Below are positions 8,852 through 17,403 of a DNA stretch of 64,000 bases, one piece after another. Made by a program: the position numbers and the translations under genes. Positions within the stretch are counted from its first letter, which is position 1. The number at the start of each line of letters is the position of its first letter. Source of the DNA: Planctomycetota bacterium (GTDB lineage Bacteria > Planctomycetota > UBA1135 > GCA-002686595); assembly GCA_016220085.1 (NCBI GenBank), contig JACRIN010000084.1, forward strand, positions 1 to 64,000, read 5' to 3'. The notes beneath the pieces were generated by a model, which worked only from the letters and a program-made list of their open reading frames with translations, searched no databases and was not told the origin of the DNA.

Positions 8852-9528
8852 CTATCGGTCTCCGTGATCGTCCGCTTGGCGAGCTTCAAGAGCTGGGAGC
8901 TGAGTTCGAGCTGAGCGGCCTTCGTCGCGCCGACGTTGATCGTGAACGCGAGCTTCTTCGACTCGAGGTAGAACGAGATCGCCCCGCCGTACTCCTCGAA
9001 CGCGGGGCCTTCGCCGACCAGCAGCACCGGTTTCTTCGCGAGCGCCTTCAACGCGTCGGTGAGGACGTCCTTCTCGGTCCACGAGAGGTAGAGGATGTGG
9101 CACTTCGAAGCGGCCTCGACGGAATCGAAGCGTTGCACCGAGATCGGATGCGTGCCGTGCAGCTTGTCTCGCAGCATCTCGTCGAGCACCTTGCCGAACG
9201 GATCGCGACCGAGCACTCCGACGATCAAAGGCGCCTTCTCGTCCGGCAGCGCTTCCTTCGGCCAGCGCACGTAGTTCGCGAACTTGTAGAGGCACGCCGC
9301 CTTCAGCGCCCATTCGGTCGGGCCCTTGTCCTGCGCGCTCGCGACCGCGGAGTCCTTCGAGTCCTTGCTCGCGCCGAACAGCGTCGGCGGCAGCCACACG
9401 AGCGCGAGCAACGCGCAAGACGTCGCGATCAGCGCTTGCACACGACCGACGCCGCGCGAGCGTGAGCTCGTCGACGTGGATCGGCGCATCGCCGTGGCGA
9501 TGTCCGGTTGGGGCGCGTCGTGGGGCAT
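8848..9528 (-). CDS. YfiR-family (DUF4154) periplasmic protein
   Basis: 226 residues from the first ATG; a second ATG at 9489 (213 residues, MRRSTSTS) is equally possible because neither has a clear Shine-Dalgarno. A signal anchor lies at about 30-50. The mature part has the family features: [17 protein letters not shown], then [15 protein letters not shown], a conserved CHILYLS, and the [19 protein letters not shown] stretch. In Pseudomonas, YfiR represses the diguanylate cyclase YfiN in the periplasm; elsewhere in bacteria YfiR genes often sit before hybrid kinases as here. The stop overlaps the kinase ATG. The role is inferred from family and context. Confidence 0.82.
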   Translation of the reverse strand: MPHDAPQPDIATAMRRSTSTSSRSRGVGRVQALIATSCALLALVWLPPTLFGASKDSKDSAVASAQDKGPTEWALKAACLYKFANYVRWPKEALPDEKAPLIVGVLGRDPFGKVLDEMLRDKLHGTHPISVQRFDSVEAASKCHILYLSWTEKDVLTDALKALAKKPVLLVGEGPAFEEYGGAISFYLESKKLAFTINVGATKAAQLELSSQLLKLAKRTITETDR

Positions 9529-9707
9529 GGGCGTCGCGGGGCTCGGGGGCCTCCACCGAGGGGAGGTTCGAACCGAATCGGCTATCGGGGCCTCCCGGGT
9601 GAACAGGAGCGCACACCAAACTCCCAGGGGTGACCGGCTCTCCCATCGGTGGGTTGCCCGTGGGCGACCGAACTTCCTTCCGGCCGGGCGCCGACCGCGA
9701 AAAGCTG

Positions 9708-9746
9708 CAGGGCGGCGCCCCGCCCCAGGAGGGGGGCACCGCCCTG
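9708..9746 (-). terminator. intrinsic terminator of the lamin-tail gene
   Basis: Arms 9708-9719 (CAGGGCGGCGCC) and 9735-9746 (GGCACCGCCCTG) pair over 12 bp with one G-T pair, 23 nt after the stop of the lamin-tail gene. On the minus strand the stem is followed by CAGCTTTTCGC, a short T-run. This fits a Rho-independent terminator. Confidence 0.6.
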
Positions 9747-9768
9747 CTCGACTCGATCCGCCTGAGTC

Positions 9769-10839
9769 CTAGGCGCCGATCGTGAACTCCAGCGCGTCCG
9801 ACAGGCTGGTGTTGTTGGGCGGGCTGAAGCCCGGGTCACGCGCCCACCACTGGGCCCAGACCTTGGCGCCTTGGACCAGGTTCGGATCCGTGCCGCCGGC
9901 GATGTGGGTGTTGAAGTCGAGCGAGTAGACACCCGAGCAGTCGTTCGGCGGCGGGTTGCCGGCCGAGTTCTGCACGTTGGTGCGCTTGATCGGCGGCTTG
10001 GTGCAGAGGTGGCCACCTTGGAAGGCGAGGCCGTTCGGTCCGACCGTGCTGTAGAAGAGCAGGCCGTTCTTGTTGTTGATCACGTTGGTGACGGTGACGC
10101 TGAAACCCGAGCCCGCGCTCGCGCTCGGCGTGCCGGTGTAACCGATCGTCGGCGTGCAGCTGACCGAGTTCACCTTCGACGTGCAGTAGACCGTGATGCC
10201 GGAGCCGCCGCCGCAGGTTTGCAGTTGGCCCGGGAACGTGTTGCCTTGGAGCAGCGTGGTCTCGCACACGTCGCCGCAGACGTTGTCCTCGAGCGCGTCG
10301 GGGCCAAAGAACGTCCACTCGGTCGGGATGAACGTCGCCGAAGCGGCGGTCGCGCAACGGAACGCGTGGCTGTCGGTGTATTCCCACGCCGTGCCGATGC
10401 CGTCGACACCGATGACGCCGTAGACGTCGACGATCGCACCCGTGCCGAGGCCGTCGGCGACCTGCAGCGCGACGCAATCGTTGCCGTTGATGCCGGCGAA
10501 GCCGGTGACGAAGTCGGGCGCGGCGCCGTAGACCGTCTGGTAGTTCGTCGTCGTCGTCGCTTCGTACGAGACGATGTAGAAGCCGAGGGGCGCGAGCGTG
10601 CCGGTCAGCGGGTAGAAACCGCTCTTGACCAGGCCGCCGTTGTTGTAGTTGACGATCTCGTACCCGGCGAGGTTGATCGAGGCGGAGGAGCTCGGGTTGT
10701 AGATCTCGACCCACTTCGGCAGACCGCCGGTGAGGGTTCCATCGACGATCTCGGTGATCATCGGGTCTTGGGCCTGAGCGGCGGTGGCCGTCAGAGCGAC
10801 GGCGACGGCGCCCAGAAGTTTGCTGGCGTTCCGGAGCAT
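9769..10839 (-). CDS. secreted lamin-tail-domain protein with planctomycete C-terminal module
   Basis: 356 residues. A signal peptide (MLRNASKLLGAVAVALTATA, cut after AQA near residue 23) is followed by a lamin-tail domain (about 26-190; ITEIV, KWVEIYNPS and INLAGYEIVNYNNGG are typical). The C-terminal 145 residues begin at VYCTSKVNS and contain PTIGYTGTPSASAGSGF, NGLLFYS, GGHLC and the terminal WWARDPG / LSDALEFTI block. I know this last part as a recurring C-terminal module in high-GC planctomycete secreted proteins. A diverged copy ends the deiminase-like protein at 34770. The start is set by AAAAGG nine bases before the ATG. It is probably extracellular or surface-bound; there is no catalytic domain. 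Confidence 0.8.
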   Translation of the reverse strand: MLRNASKLLGAVAVALTATAAQAQDPMITEIVDGTLTGGLPKWVEIYNPSSSASINLAGYEIVNYNNGGLVKSGFYPLTGTLAPLGFYIVSYEATTTTNYQTVYGAAPDFVTGFAGINGNDCVALQVADGLGTGAIVDVYGVIGVDGIGTAWEYTDSHAFRCATAASATFIPTEWTFFGPDALEDNVCGDVCETTLLQGNTFPGQLQTCGGGSGITVYCTSKVNSVSCTPTIGYTGTPSASAGSGFSVTVTNVINNKNGLLFYSTVGPNGLAFQGGHLCTKPPIKRTNVQNSAGNPPPNDCSGVYSLDFNTHIAGGTDPNLVQGAKVWAQWWARDPGFSPPNNTSLSDALEFTIGA

Positions 10840-11110
10840 GAAGCGAATTCCTTTTGAGGGGCGAAGACGTGGCTCGGGGAGCGGCCACGTGGGGTGGAAT
10901 CGACGTCCCGGGATGGGCGCGGAACCGTCCTGTCGGATCCGCTCGGAGCGTCGCGAGCGGAGGATGATAACGGCAACGTCGTGAAGCCGCCGTGAAGGCG
11001 TCGTGAGTTCGGCGAGGTCATTCGACGCGCGCCGCCGACGCGGGCGTTGCCGGCGCCTGGAGCTCGACCTCAAGCCATTGCCGTCCAGGAGCTTAGATCG
11101 TCGCCGTCGC

Positions 11111-12868
11111 TCACGGCAGGCGGCCGCCTCCGCGGCACGTGCGCGCCTTCTCGCCGCGCCATTCGACCTCGAACGTACCCGCGCCGCGCACCAGCCAGCG
11201 CACCTGGATCTTGCCCTCGCCGCGGATGCCGCGCTCCGACAGCAAGCGCGCGGGCTCGCGCTCGGCGAGTTCGATGCGCTCCGGCCGCCAGCGGTCGGTG
11301 CGGAAACCGCCGGCGACGACCTCTAGCTTCTCGCCGCGGATCGAGAACACGTCCGGCGCGCCGAGCTTCACCTGCCGCGCGCGCTCGGTGCGCGTCGGGA
11401 TCAGGTGCTCGTTCGCGAACGTCGCGTCGACCGCGAGGAGTCCGTCGCCGAGCGGCGCGACTTCGAGCTTCTCGAGGACGACCTTCGGCATCTCCGCGGC
11501 GTGCTTCAAGCAGAAGAGCGCGTTGCGGTGCGCCTCCTCTTCGATCATGAAGGACGGCGGGACGCGGCCCCAGTCCTTCTTGAAGCCGCCGACCAGCACC
11601 TCGCCGAAGAACGGGTGCTGTACCGGGTGCCAATCGACGAACGCGTCGCCGCTCATCAGCAGGTCGTTGAAGAGGAAGCGCTGCTTCTGGAACGACGCGC
11701 GATCGAAGTTGTCCCCGCGCGTTTCGGTCGGGAAGAGTCGATCGCTCGACCACATCTCGTTCGTGAACGAGATCACGCCGAGCCCTTCGTAGCCCCACGT
11801 CGCGAACCCGCCCCACACGGTGTACAGGTCCTTCCAGATCACCATGTACTTGTAGAAGGGGAGCATCTTCTCGCCGTCGCGGCCGAGCGCGTCGAAGACG
11901 CGCACGTCCTCGTTCGGATACTCGCCGAAGTCCTTCGCGCCAGGACCGCGCAGGATCATCCCGCCGTTGTTGTGGAACGACTGCAGCGCGGCGACGTTCG
12001 GGTGCTCGATCAAGAAGCGCGCGATCGCGCGGGTCTCCGGCCAGAAGAGCGGGTACGGACCCGCGCCGTTCTGCACGAAGTCCGGCGCCCACATCGACGG
12101 CCACGCGCGGTTCATGTCGTAGCCGCCGGCGTCGTCCTCGTTCGTGCGGCCGTCGCCGTCGTTGTCGAAGCCCTCCTCGCCGACCGACACCCAATCGCCC
12201 TTGACGCCGAATTCGTTCGGCGCGACCGGCTCGAAGATGCGCGGATCGTCGGGATTGCGGCGGTGCGTGCCGTCGCCGGGGAGGTGCTTCCACATCTGCC
12301 CGATGTGGCCGTCGCCGTCGAGATCGTCGGCGCCGTCCTCGTCCGCGACGCCGTCCTGGTCGTCGTCGATCGGGCGGCGGCCGCTGCGCGAAGAGCTCGA
12401 GTCGTGCGCGTCGCGGAACCAGCTCGCGCGGCCGTCGGGGTTGACCATCGGCAGGAAGTAGAACGTCGAGCCGTCGACGAGCTCGGTGACGCGCTCGTTC
12501 GCGCCGTAGTTCTCGAGCAGGTACCACGCGGTGTACACGACGGCCTCGGAGCCCTGCACCTCGTTGCCGTGCACGTTGCCGTCGATCCACATCGCCGGCT
12601 TCTCGGTGTCCTTGCCGGTCGCCGGTTGGTTCAGCGTGTAGACGCGCATTTCGCGATTCTCGACCGAGTGACCGATCACGCGGTGCGAGACGAGCGTCGG
12701 ATGCGCAGCTTCGAGCCGGTCCATCAGCCCGTGGATCCCTTCGTAGTCGTAGAAGCGGTTCCACGGGATCTCGACCTTCGGCGCCTTGCCGGCGGCGGTG
12801 CCCGCGAAGCCCGACGGCGGCTGTTCTTGCGCCGCGAGAGCGGCGAGCACGAGAGCGACTGCGATCAC
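11111..12868 (-). CDS. secreted M14 zinc carboxypeptidase
   Basis: 585 residues with a short signal sequence (1-13). The M14 zinc site is complete: His100 and Glu103 in NVHGNEVQGSE and His299 in SFHNNGG. The substrate-binding Asn-Arg pair is in YDMNRAW (253-254), and a Glu in ISFTNEMW is the likely general base. An insert at about 165-190 and again at 233-245 is rich in DxDxDG repeats (DDDQDGVADEDG, DLDGDGHIG, DNDGDGRTNEDD), which look like type-3 thrombospondin calcium-binding loops. It releases C-terminal residues from peptides, probably in the periplasm or outside. Its ATG overlaps the stop of the upstream, zinc-less homologue by 4 bp, so the two proteins are made together. Confidence 0.88.
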   Translation of the reverse strand: MIAVALVLAALAAQEQPPSGFAGTAAGKAPKVEIPWNRFYDYEGIHGLMDRLEAAHPTLVSHRVIGHSVENREMRVYTLNQPATGKDTEKPAMWIDGNVHGNEVQGSEAVVYTAWYLLENYGANERVTELVDGSTFYFLPMVNPDGRASWFRDAHDSSSSRSGRRPIDDDQDGVADEDGADDLDGDGHIGQMWKHLPGDGTHRRNPDDPRIFEPVAPNEFGVKGDWVSVGEEGFDNDGDGRTNEDDAGGYDMNRAWPSMWAPDFVQNGAGPYPLFWPETRAIARFLIEHPNVAALQSFHNNGGMILRGPGAKDFGEYPNEDVRVFDALGRDGEKMLPFYKYMVIWKDLYTVWGGFATWGYEGLGVISFTNEMWSSDRLFPTETRGDNFDRASFQKQRFLFNDLLMSGDAFVDWHPVQHPFFGEVLVGGFKKDWGRVPPSFMIEEEAHRNALFCLKHAAEMPKVVLEKLEVAPLGDGLLAVDATFANEHLIPTRTERARQVKLGAPDVFSIRGEKLEVVAGGFRTDRWRPERIELAEREPARLLSERGIRGEGKIQVRWLVRGAGTFEVEWRGEKARTCRGGGRLP

Positions 12869-14712
12869 GGTGCGACCTCCACGTTGCGACGAGCGAGTCC
12901 GGCGTTGTCGGTGTCCACTTCGAGGGCGAGCGCACGCGGCTCGCGCGTTCGCACCAACCAGCGCAGTTCACGTCGTCCTCCGGAGCCCGCGAGTTCGCGG
13001 ACGAGCTCCCTGCGCGAGCCCGCGAGCAACGTGTCGCCGTCACCGAGCTCCAACGTCGCGCGCGCAGGACGCATCGCGTCATTGCGGCGCGCCGAAGCGC
13101 TCGACAACGGCAGGAACGCCGGATTCTCGAGCGCGGCGCGCACTTCCCACACGTTCGAGCCGAGGTCCTTCGCGGTGAGCTCCGCGATCGCGACGCGCGG
13201 CAACGCGGCGCCGAGCGAGAGCACGAAGTCGCCATGCTTGCGCGCGAGCTCCGCGCGCTCCTTCGGCGGAGGCTCGACGCGCGCGTAGGGCGCGAAGCCT
13301 CCGATCTCGACCTCGCCGAGCTCCGGGTGCGCGAACTTGCGCCACGCGACGAAGCGCGAGCTCTCGCCGGTCGCGTCGATCCACTTCAAGCGCTTGGCGT
13401 CGTCGCTGGGCTCGCGCGACGGCTCGTCCTGCTTCGCGTCGGGCTTGCGCGCGGTCGCGCCTTTCGCGTCGCCCGGTTCCCCGGCGCCCTGTTCGTCAGA
13501 CTTCTCGCCACGTTGGTCGCCGCGCGTTTCGCCCGGCTTCTCGCCGGACTTCTCGCCGGGTCCGTCGGCGCCGTGCCCGCCGTCCTTGCCCGCGCTTTCG
13601 GCCTTCGGCGGCTCGAGCGGCAGATCCCACGGATTCGCCGCGAGCACCCAGAGCCCGCGGTGGTGGTACGCCCAGCCCTGGAAGCTGCCCGCGTCGCCGC
13701 GCGTGCCCTTCGCCTTGTTCCCGGTGGCATCGCCGTAGCGCTTGCCGAGCTCGGCGAGCAAGTTCGCATCGCCCTCGATCCAACCGGTCGGCAAACCATC
13801 GCCGCCCTTCGCGCGCTTCGGCCCCTCGACGAGGTCGTCGTAGCCGCCGAGCGTCATCACGAGCGCGAGATCGCGGTGCTCGAGCACGAAGTCGCACAAC
13901 GCGCGCGCGCCCGGCTCGTCGGTCGCGAAGAGCCCCGCGTGCGGATCGTGCTCCTTCCAACCGAACGGAAAGTTCGCGTTGAGCCAAGCATCCGCCGGCG
14001 CGTCCTCGGCGACGCGCTCGTCGTGATCGAGGTCGCGACCCTCGACGTACACCTTGTACTTCCCTCGCTCGCCCTTCTCGCGATCCGCCTTCACCAGCGC
14101 GCGCGGATCACTCGGATCCTCGATCCACTCGCCTTCGGGGTCGAGCTCGCGCATCGACGTCACCAGCCCGTCGCCGTCGACGTCCGACGGCGGGTCCTCG
14201 GCCGCGCGACCGTCGCGGTCGTCGTCGACGCCGTGGCCGGACGCGAGCACCTCGACCAGCGGCTTGGCGAAGCGCGCCTCCGCCGCGTCGACGTCGAGCC
14301 GCGGCACGACGTAGAGCGTCGTGTTCGCGAGGAAACCCTTCGCCGCGTCGTCGCTCGCGCTCGCCGCGCGCTCCGCGATCGCGAGCGCGATCGAGCTCGA
14401 GAAGAGCTCGGGCCCCTCGAGGTTCGCGACGACGAGCATTGCGGGCTTCGCGCGCTCCGCGGGCGCCTCGCCGACGCGCAGACACCAGAGGTCGCGGTTC
14501 GCGCGCGAGCGCCCGATCGGCGCGAGCGAGCAACGCTCCGGATGCGCCGCCGCGATCGCTCGCAGTCGAGCGGTGAGCGTGGCGTAGTCGAGCAGCTCGA
14601 CGGTCGCTTGCGCCGCCGGCGCGGGCTCTTGGGCCGCGAGCGGCGGGGACTCTTGCGCCACGAGCGGCGCGCACAGCGCGGCGATCGCGAAGGACAACGT
14701 CAGCGTTCGCAT
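12865..14712 (-). CDS. M14-like pseudo-carboxypeptidase lacking zinc ligands
   Basis: 615 residues, signal peptide 1-19 (cleavage after VAQ). The layout matches the downstream M14 enzyme: a region aligned to the zinc loop, DDDRDGRAAEDPPSDVDGDG calcium-type repeats, the segment before the third ligand, and a similar C-terminal beta domain (ALPRVAIAELTAKDLGSNVWEV). The catalytic residues are changed: NVHGNE has become NLEGPE, so the first His is Glu, and FHNNGG has become TLGGYDD, so the third ligand His is gone. Residues about 375-445 form a low-complexity Lys/Glu/Gly/Asp linker absent from the partner. It should not be an active metallopeptidase. A binding or chaperone role for the coupled active enzyme is inference. 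Confidence 0.72.
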   Translation of the reverse strand: MRTLTLSFAIAALCAPLVAQESPPLAAQEPAPAAQATVELLDYATLTARLRAIAAAHPERCSLAPIGRSRANRDLWCLRVGEAPAERAKPAMLVVANLEGPELFSSSIALAIAERAASASDDAAKGFLANTTLYVVPRLDVDAAEARFAKPLVEVLASGHGVDDDRDGRAAEDPPSDVDGDGLVTSMRELDPEGEWIEDPSDPRALVKADREKGERGKYKVYVEGRDLDHDERVAEDAPADAWLNANFPFGWKEHDPHAGLFATDEPGARALCDFVLEHRDLALVMTLGGYDDLVEGPKRAKGGDGLPTGWIEGDANLLAELGKRYGDATGNKAKGTRGDAGSFQGWAYHHRGLWVLAANPWDLPLEPPKAESAGKDGGHGADGPGEKSGEKPGETRGDQRGEKSDEQGAGEPGDAKGATARKPDAKQDEPSREPSDDAKRLKWIDATGESSRFVAWRKFAHPELGEVEIGGFAPYARVEPPPKERAELARKHGDFVLSLGAALPRVAIAELTAKDLGSNVWEVRAALENPAFLPLSSASARRNDAMRPARATLELGDGDTLLAGSRRELVRELAGSGGRRELRWLVRTREPRALALEVDTDNAGLARRNVEVAP

Positions 14713-14731
14713 GGTGGGAGCCTTCCGGAGG

Positions 14732-14769
14732 GGGCGCGCGAGGTTAGCGCGCTCCACTCGCGCGCGCCC
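14732..14769 (-). terminator. GC-rich inverted repeat after the patatin gene
   Basis: GGGCGCGCGA at 14732-14741 pairs with TCGCGCGCGCCC at 14758-14769 (about 10 bp with a small bulge). It lies between the patatin gene end and the start of the pseudo-carboxypeptidase. No T-run follows, so termination is a guess. Confidence 0.2.
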
Positions 14770-14804
14770 GAACGGGCACCGAAGACTTACCGCCCAGGCG
14801 AGCG

Positions 14805-15992
14805 TCAGATCCGCCAGAAACCGGTCTGCGCGATCGACGGCCGATCCTCGCCCGCGACGAAGGCCTCGATCTCGTCTTTGCGTCTCCACGCGTCCGCTTC
14901 GCCGACTTGGATCAGCGCGCGCATGTAGTCGGGCTGGAACAGCACCATCGACAGCGAATCCGGGCTCTTCGCCTCGCGCGTGCCCATGCCGCGCATCAGG
15001 AATCGGAACATGCCGGGGAGCGCGGGCTCGTGTTGCGACGCGAGCTTGCCGATGTCCTGCGACGGACGCAGCAGCATCAGTCCCGCCGGCCTCAGGCCCT
15101 GGCGCCGCTCGATCGGCACGTCGCGCAGGTAGTCGTTGAGACGCTGCATGTTCATCGCGTCCTGGTCGAGCATGTCGAGGAACACCGACGACAGCAGCAC
15201 GCCGACCACGGTCGCGGGCGGCGGATAGTCCTCGTCGCGCGGCGCGTCCGGCTCCCGCGAGGCACGCACGAAGCGCGTCGAGATCGCGATCAAGCGCTCG
15301 GCGCCGAGATGCAGCGCCGGAGAGAGCGGCGCGGTCAGCCGGATGCCGCCGTCGCCGTGCCAGCCATCGGCCAGCTCGATCGCCGGGAAGAAGATCGGCA
15401 GCGCGCTGGAGGCCATCACGTGGTCGACGGTGATCGGCGCGGCCGCGCTGCGTCGGTTGGAACGATTCCACGGCTGGAAGCCGCTCGATTGGACCCACGT
15501 GACCGATTGGTTGGTCGAGTAGCGGGTCGTCGTGATCGCGAGCGAGCGCAGGCGGCCGCTCTCGATCTTCGCGGCGATGCCGGGCAGCGAGCCGTCGTTC
15601 GTGCCGAGCACCGAGCAGAGGTATTCGCGCAACGGCGACGTGTCGACCATGCCGTGGGTGGTCCTCCCAACCTTCGCGCCGCCGGACACCAGTCGCACGC
15701 CCCAACGCAGTGCGTGGCTCGAGAGCGAGAGCGAGCCAGCGCGAAACACGCGCTCGACCGTCAGGTTCTCCCACGCCGTCGCGAGCTCCTGCACCGCGGT
15801 CCCGAACGGGCCCGAGTGGTTCGCGAGGAACACGGCGCTGATCGCGCCCGCGGAGACGCCGGTCAGGATCGGCGTCTCGAGATGGGGGAACATGCTCCCG
15901 AGCGCGCGCAGGAATCCGACCTGGTACGCCGCGCGCGCACCGCCACCGCCGAGCACGAGCGCGAGATCGCCGGGACCAGGCTTCGCTTGCAC
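14805..15992 (-). CDS. patatin-like phospholipase
   Basis: 395 residues. The oxyanion hole glycine loop GGGGARAAYQVG (15-26), nucleophile Ser47 in GVSAG and catalytic Asp214 in DGG complete the Ser-Asp dyad. ASSALPIFFPAI before the Asp is also typical. The enzyme hydrolyses acyl esters of phospholipids or neutral lipids. No signal peptide is seen, so it is probably cytoplasmic or membrane-associated. Residues after about 260 (LLSSVFLDMLDQDAMNMQRLND onward) fit the DUF3336/Patatin C-terminal part of large bacterial members. It stands alone: 250 bp separate it from the gene upstream and 92 bp from the next. Confidence 0.88.
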   Translation of the reverse strand: MQAKPGPGDLALVLGGGGARAAYQVGFLRALGSMFPHLETPILTGVSAGAISAVFLANHSGPFGTAVQELATAWENLTVERVFRAGSLSLSSHALRWGVRLVSGGAKVGRTTHGMVDTSPLREYLCSVLGTNDGSLPGIAAKIESGRLRSLAITTTRYSTNQSVTWVQSSGFQPWNRSNRRSAAAPITVDHVMASSALPIFFPAIELADGWHGDGGIRLTAPLSPALHLGAERLIAISTRFVRASREPDAPRDEDYPPPATVVGVLLSSVFLDMLDQDAMNMQRLNDYLRDVPIERRQGLRPAGLMLLRPSQDIGKLASQHEPALPGMFRFLMRGMGTREAKSPDSLSMVLFQPDYMRALIQVGEADAWRRKDEIEAFVAGEDRPSIAQTGFWRI

Positions 15993-16242
15993 GCGCTCAC
16001 TCTAGGCAAGCGAAACGCCGAAGACCAAACGCGAGCCCTCCGACGGAGTGCGTGCGTCGCGCGCGTTCGGCGCCGAGCCATCGCGCGCGCGTCGCCGATT
16101 CGACCCTCGCGCGGTCCGCGGCGTGCGGATCGTTTCGCGCGAACGCCGGGTTGGCGGCATCCGGTGCGCTCGGCGCCTTACGCGCCCGGAGCTTCCTCGC
16201 ATCACGCGACCGGCCGAGCGCGAACCGCGGCGCGCGGACGGC

Positions 16243-16674
16243 TCACTTCGCGTCGCGGAGCTTCGAGACGCGCGCCTGCATCAGCTTGAAGCGGCGGCGG
16301 GCTTCCGGCGAATGCTCGACCAGCCATTCGGCGTTGCGGAACGCGGTCGGCGAGCTCTCCTTGCGGAAGCGCTCGAGGTACGGCTTGACCTTCGCGAAGA
16401 GGATCAGACCCTCGGCAGTGCTCTCGGCGAGCATGTCGGCGTGCACCGCGCCGTGGCGCGCGAAGCCGTAGGCCATCTCGAAGTAGCTCGAGACCTGACG
16501 CCACGCCGCGTTGAGGTCGTGCGTCGGCTGCGTGATCGCGAGGAACTCGTCCCAGCTCTTCGGCAGCCACTGCATGATCGCGTTGCGCGACTGGCGCATC
16601 ACCGCTTCGCGGCGCAGGTCGTACAGCTCGAGGATCAGGGACGCGTCGTGGTGAGTCGGCTTCTTCTTGCTCAT
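16243..16674 (-). CDS. conserved hypothetical helical protein
   Basis: 143 residues, soluble and mostly helical, starting MSKKKPTHHDASLILELYDLRREAVM. It is rich in Arg, Glu and aromatic residues (FLAITQPTHDLNAAWRQVSSYFE). I do not know a named domain. Its ATG overlaps the stop of the upstream SAM methyltransferase by 4 bp, so the pair is translated together. The composition and start look like those of a real, expressed protein; the function is unknown. Confidence 0.7.
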   Translation of the reverse strand: MSKKKPTHHDASLILELYDLRREAVMRQSRNAIMQWLPKSWDEFLAITQPTHDLNAAWRQVSSYFEMAYGFARHGAVHADMLAESTAEGLILFAKVKPYLERFRKESSPTAFRNAEWLVEHSPEARRRFKLMQARVSKLRDAK

Positions 16675-17324
16675 GGCTTGGCTCGGACCTGCAGAGACAT
16701 GTGGCGGTCGGTGTCGATCACCACGTCCGCGGTGAGACCGGCCTCTCGCGCCAGCCGACGGAGCTCGTCCGGCTCGAACGCGGCGCAAAGACTAGCGCGG
16801 AACAGCCCGCGTTGATACTCGTCCGCGCCGGCGGCGTGCAGCCGGACGAGCTCGTCCGCGCGCGCGTCGTCGGCCGGTCTGTAAAGATCGCGGATCAAGA
16901 GCACGCCGCCGGGTCGCAAGACGCGCCATGCTTCCGTCAAGAACGGCCGCGGATCGGGGATGTGGTGCAGGATCGTGTTCGAGTAAACGCAGTCGAACTC
17001 GCCGTCCGCGAAACCGAGCCCTTTCGCGTCGGCGAGCCGGAACTCGATCCGATCGGCGAAGCGCGAGGCGAGCCGATGACGCTCGGCGTGCCGCAGCATC
17101 TGCTTCGACAGATCGACGCCGACGACGCGCGCGGTCGCGAGCTTCTCGCAGACGAGCAGCGGGATCTGCCCCGGCCCGGTGCCGATGTCGAGCATCCGTC
17201 CGCGCGCTCCGAGCTCGATCAACCGCGCCACGAAGTTGGCGTTCGGCTCGGAGTGGTCCATCGAGTCGTAGCCGTCGGCCTCCTCGGCCGTGTCCATCAC
17301 TTCGGGTTCGAGCACGCGCTTCAT
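16671..17324 (-). CDS. class I SAM-dependent methyltransferase
   Basis: 217 residues from the second ATG (MKRVLEPEVMDT); a start three codons earlier (MRAMKR) is possible. The Rossmann methyltransferase motifs are in order: motif I MLDIGTGPGQIPLL (about 44-57), VVGVDLSKQML, the motif II-like FDCVYSNTILHHIPD, and LRPGGVLLIRDL. This Methyltransf_11-type domain is used on many small molecules, and the substrate cannot be told. It is coupled to a helical protein of unknown function, which may be its partner or regulator. Confidence 0.85.
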   Translation of the reverse strand: MKRVLEPEVMDTAEEADGYDSMDHSEPNANFVARLIELGARGRMLDIGTGPGQIPLLVCEKLATARVVGVDLSKQMLRHAERHRLASRFADRIEFRLADAKGLGFADGEFDCVYSNTILHHIPDPRPFLTEAWRVLRPGGVLLIRDLYRPADDARADELVRLHAAGADEYQRGLFRASLCAAFEPDELRRLAREAGLTADVVIDTDRHMSLQVRAKP

Positions 17325-17403
17325 GGCGCGCACCTTAGCGTCGCTGCGCGACGCGGCGCTACCCGCGACGCCCGACTGCCGGACGCAAACCGAGCGCGCG
17401 GGC

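Noticed and set aside
9581-9665. Cyclic-di-GMP or other known riboswitch before yfiR
   Set aside because: Hairpins are present but the conserved loop sequences of the GEMM, fluoride, SAM or cobalamin classes were not found.
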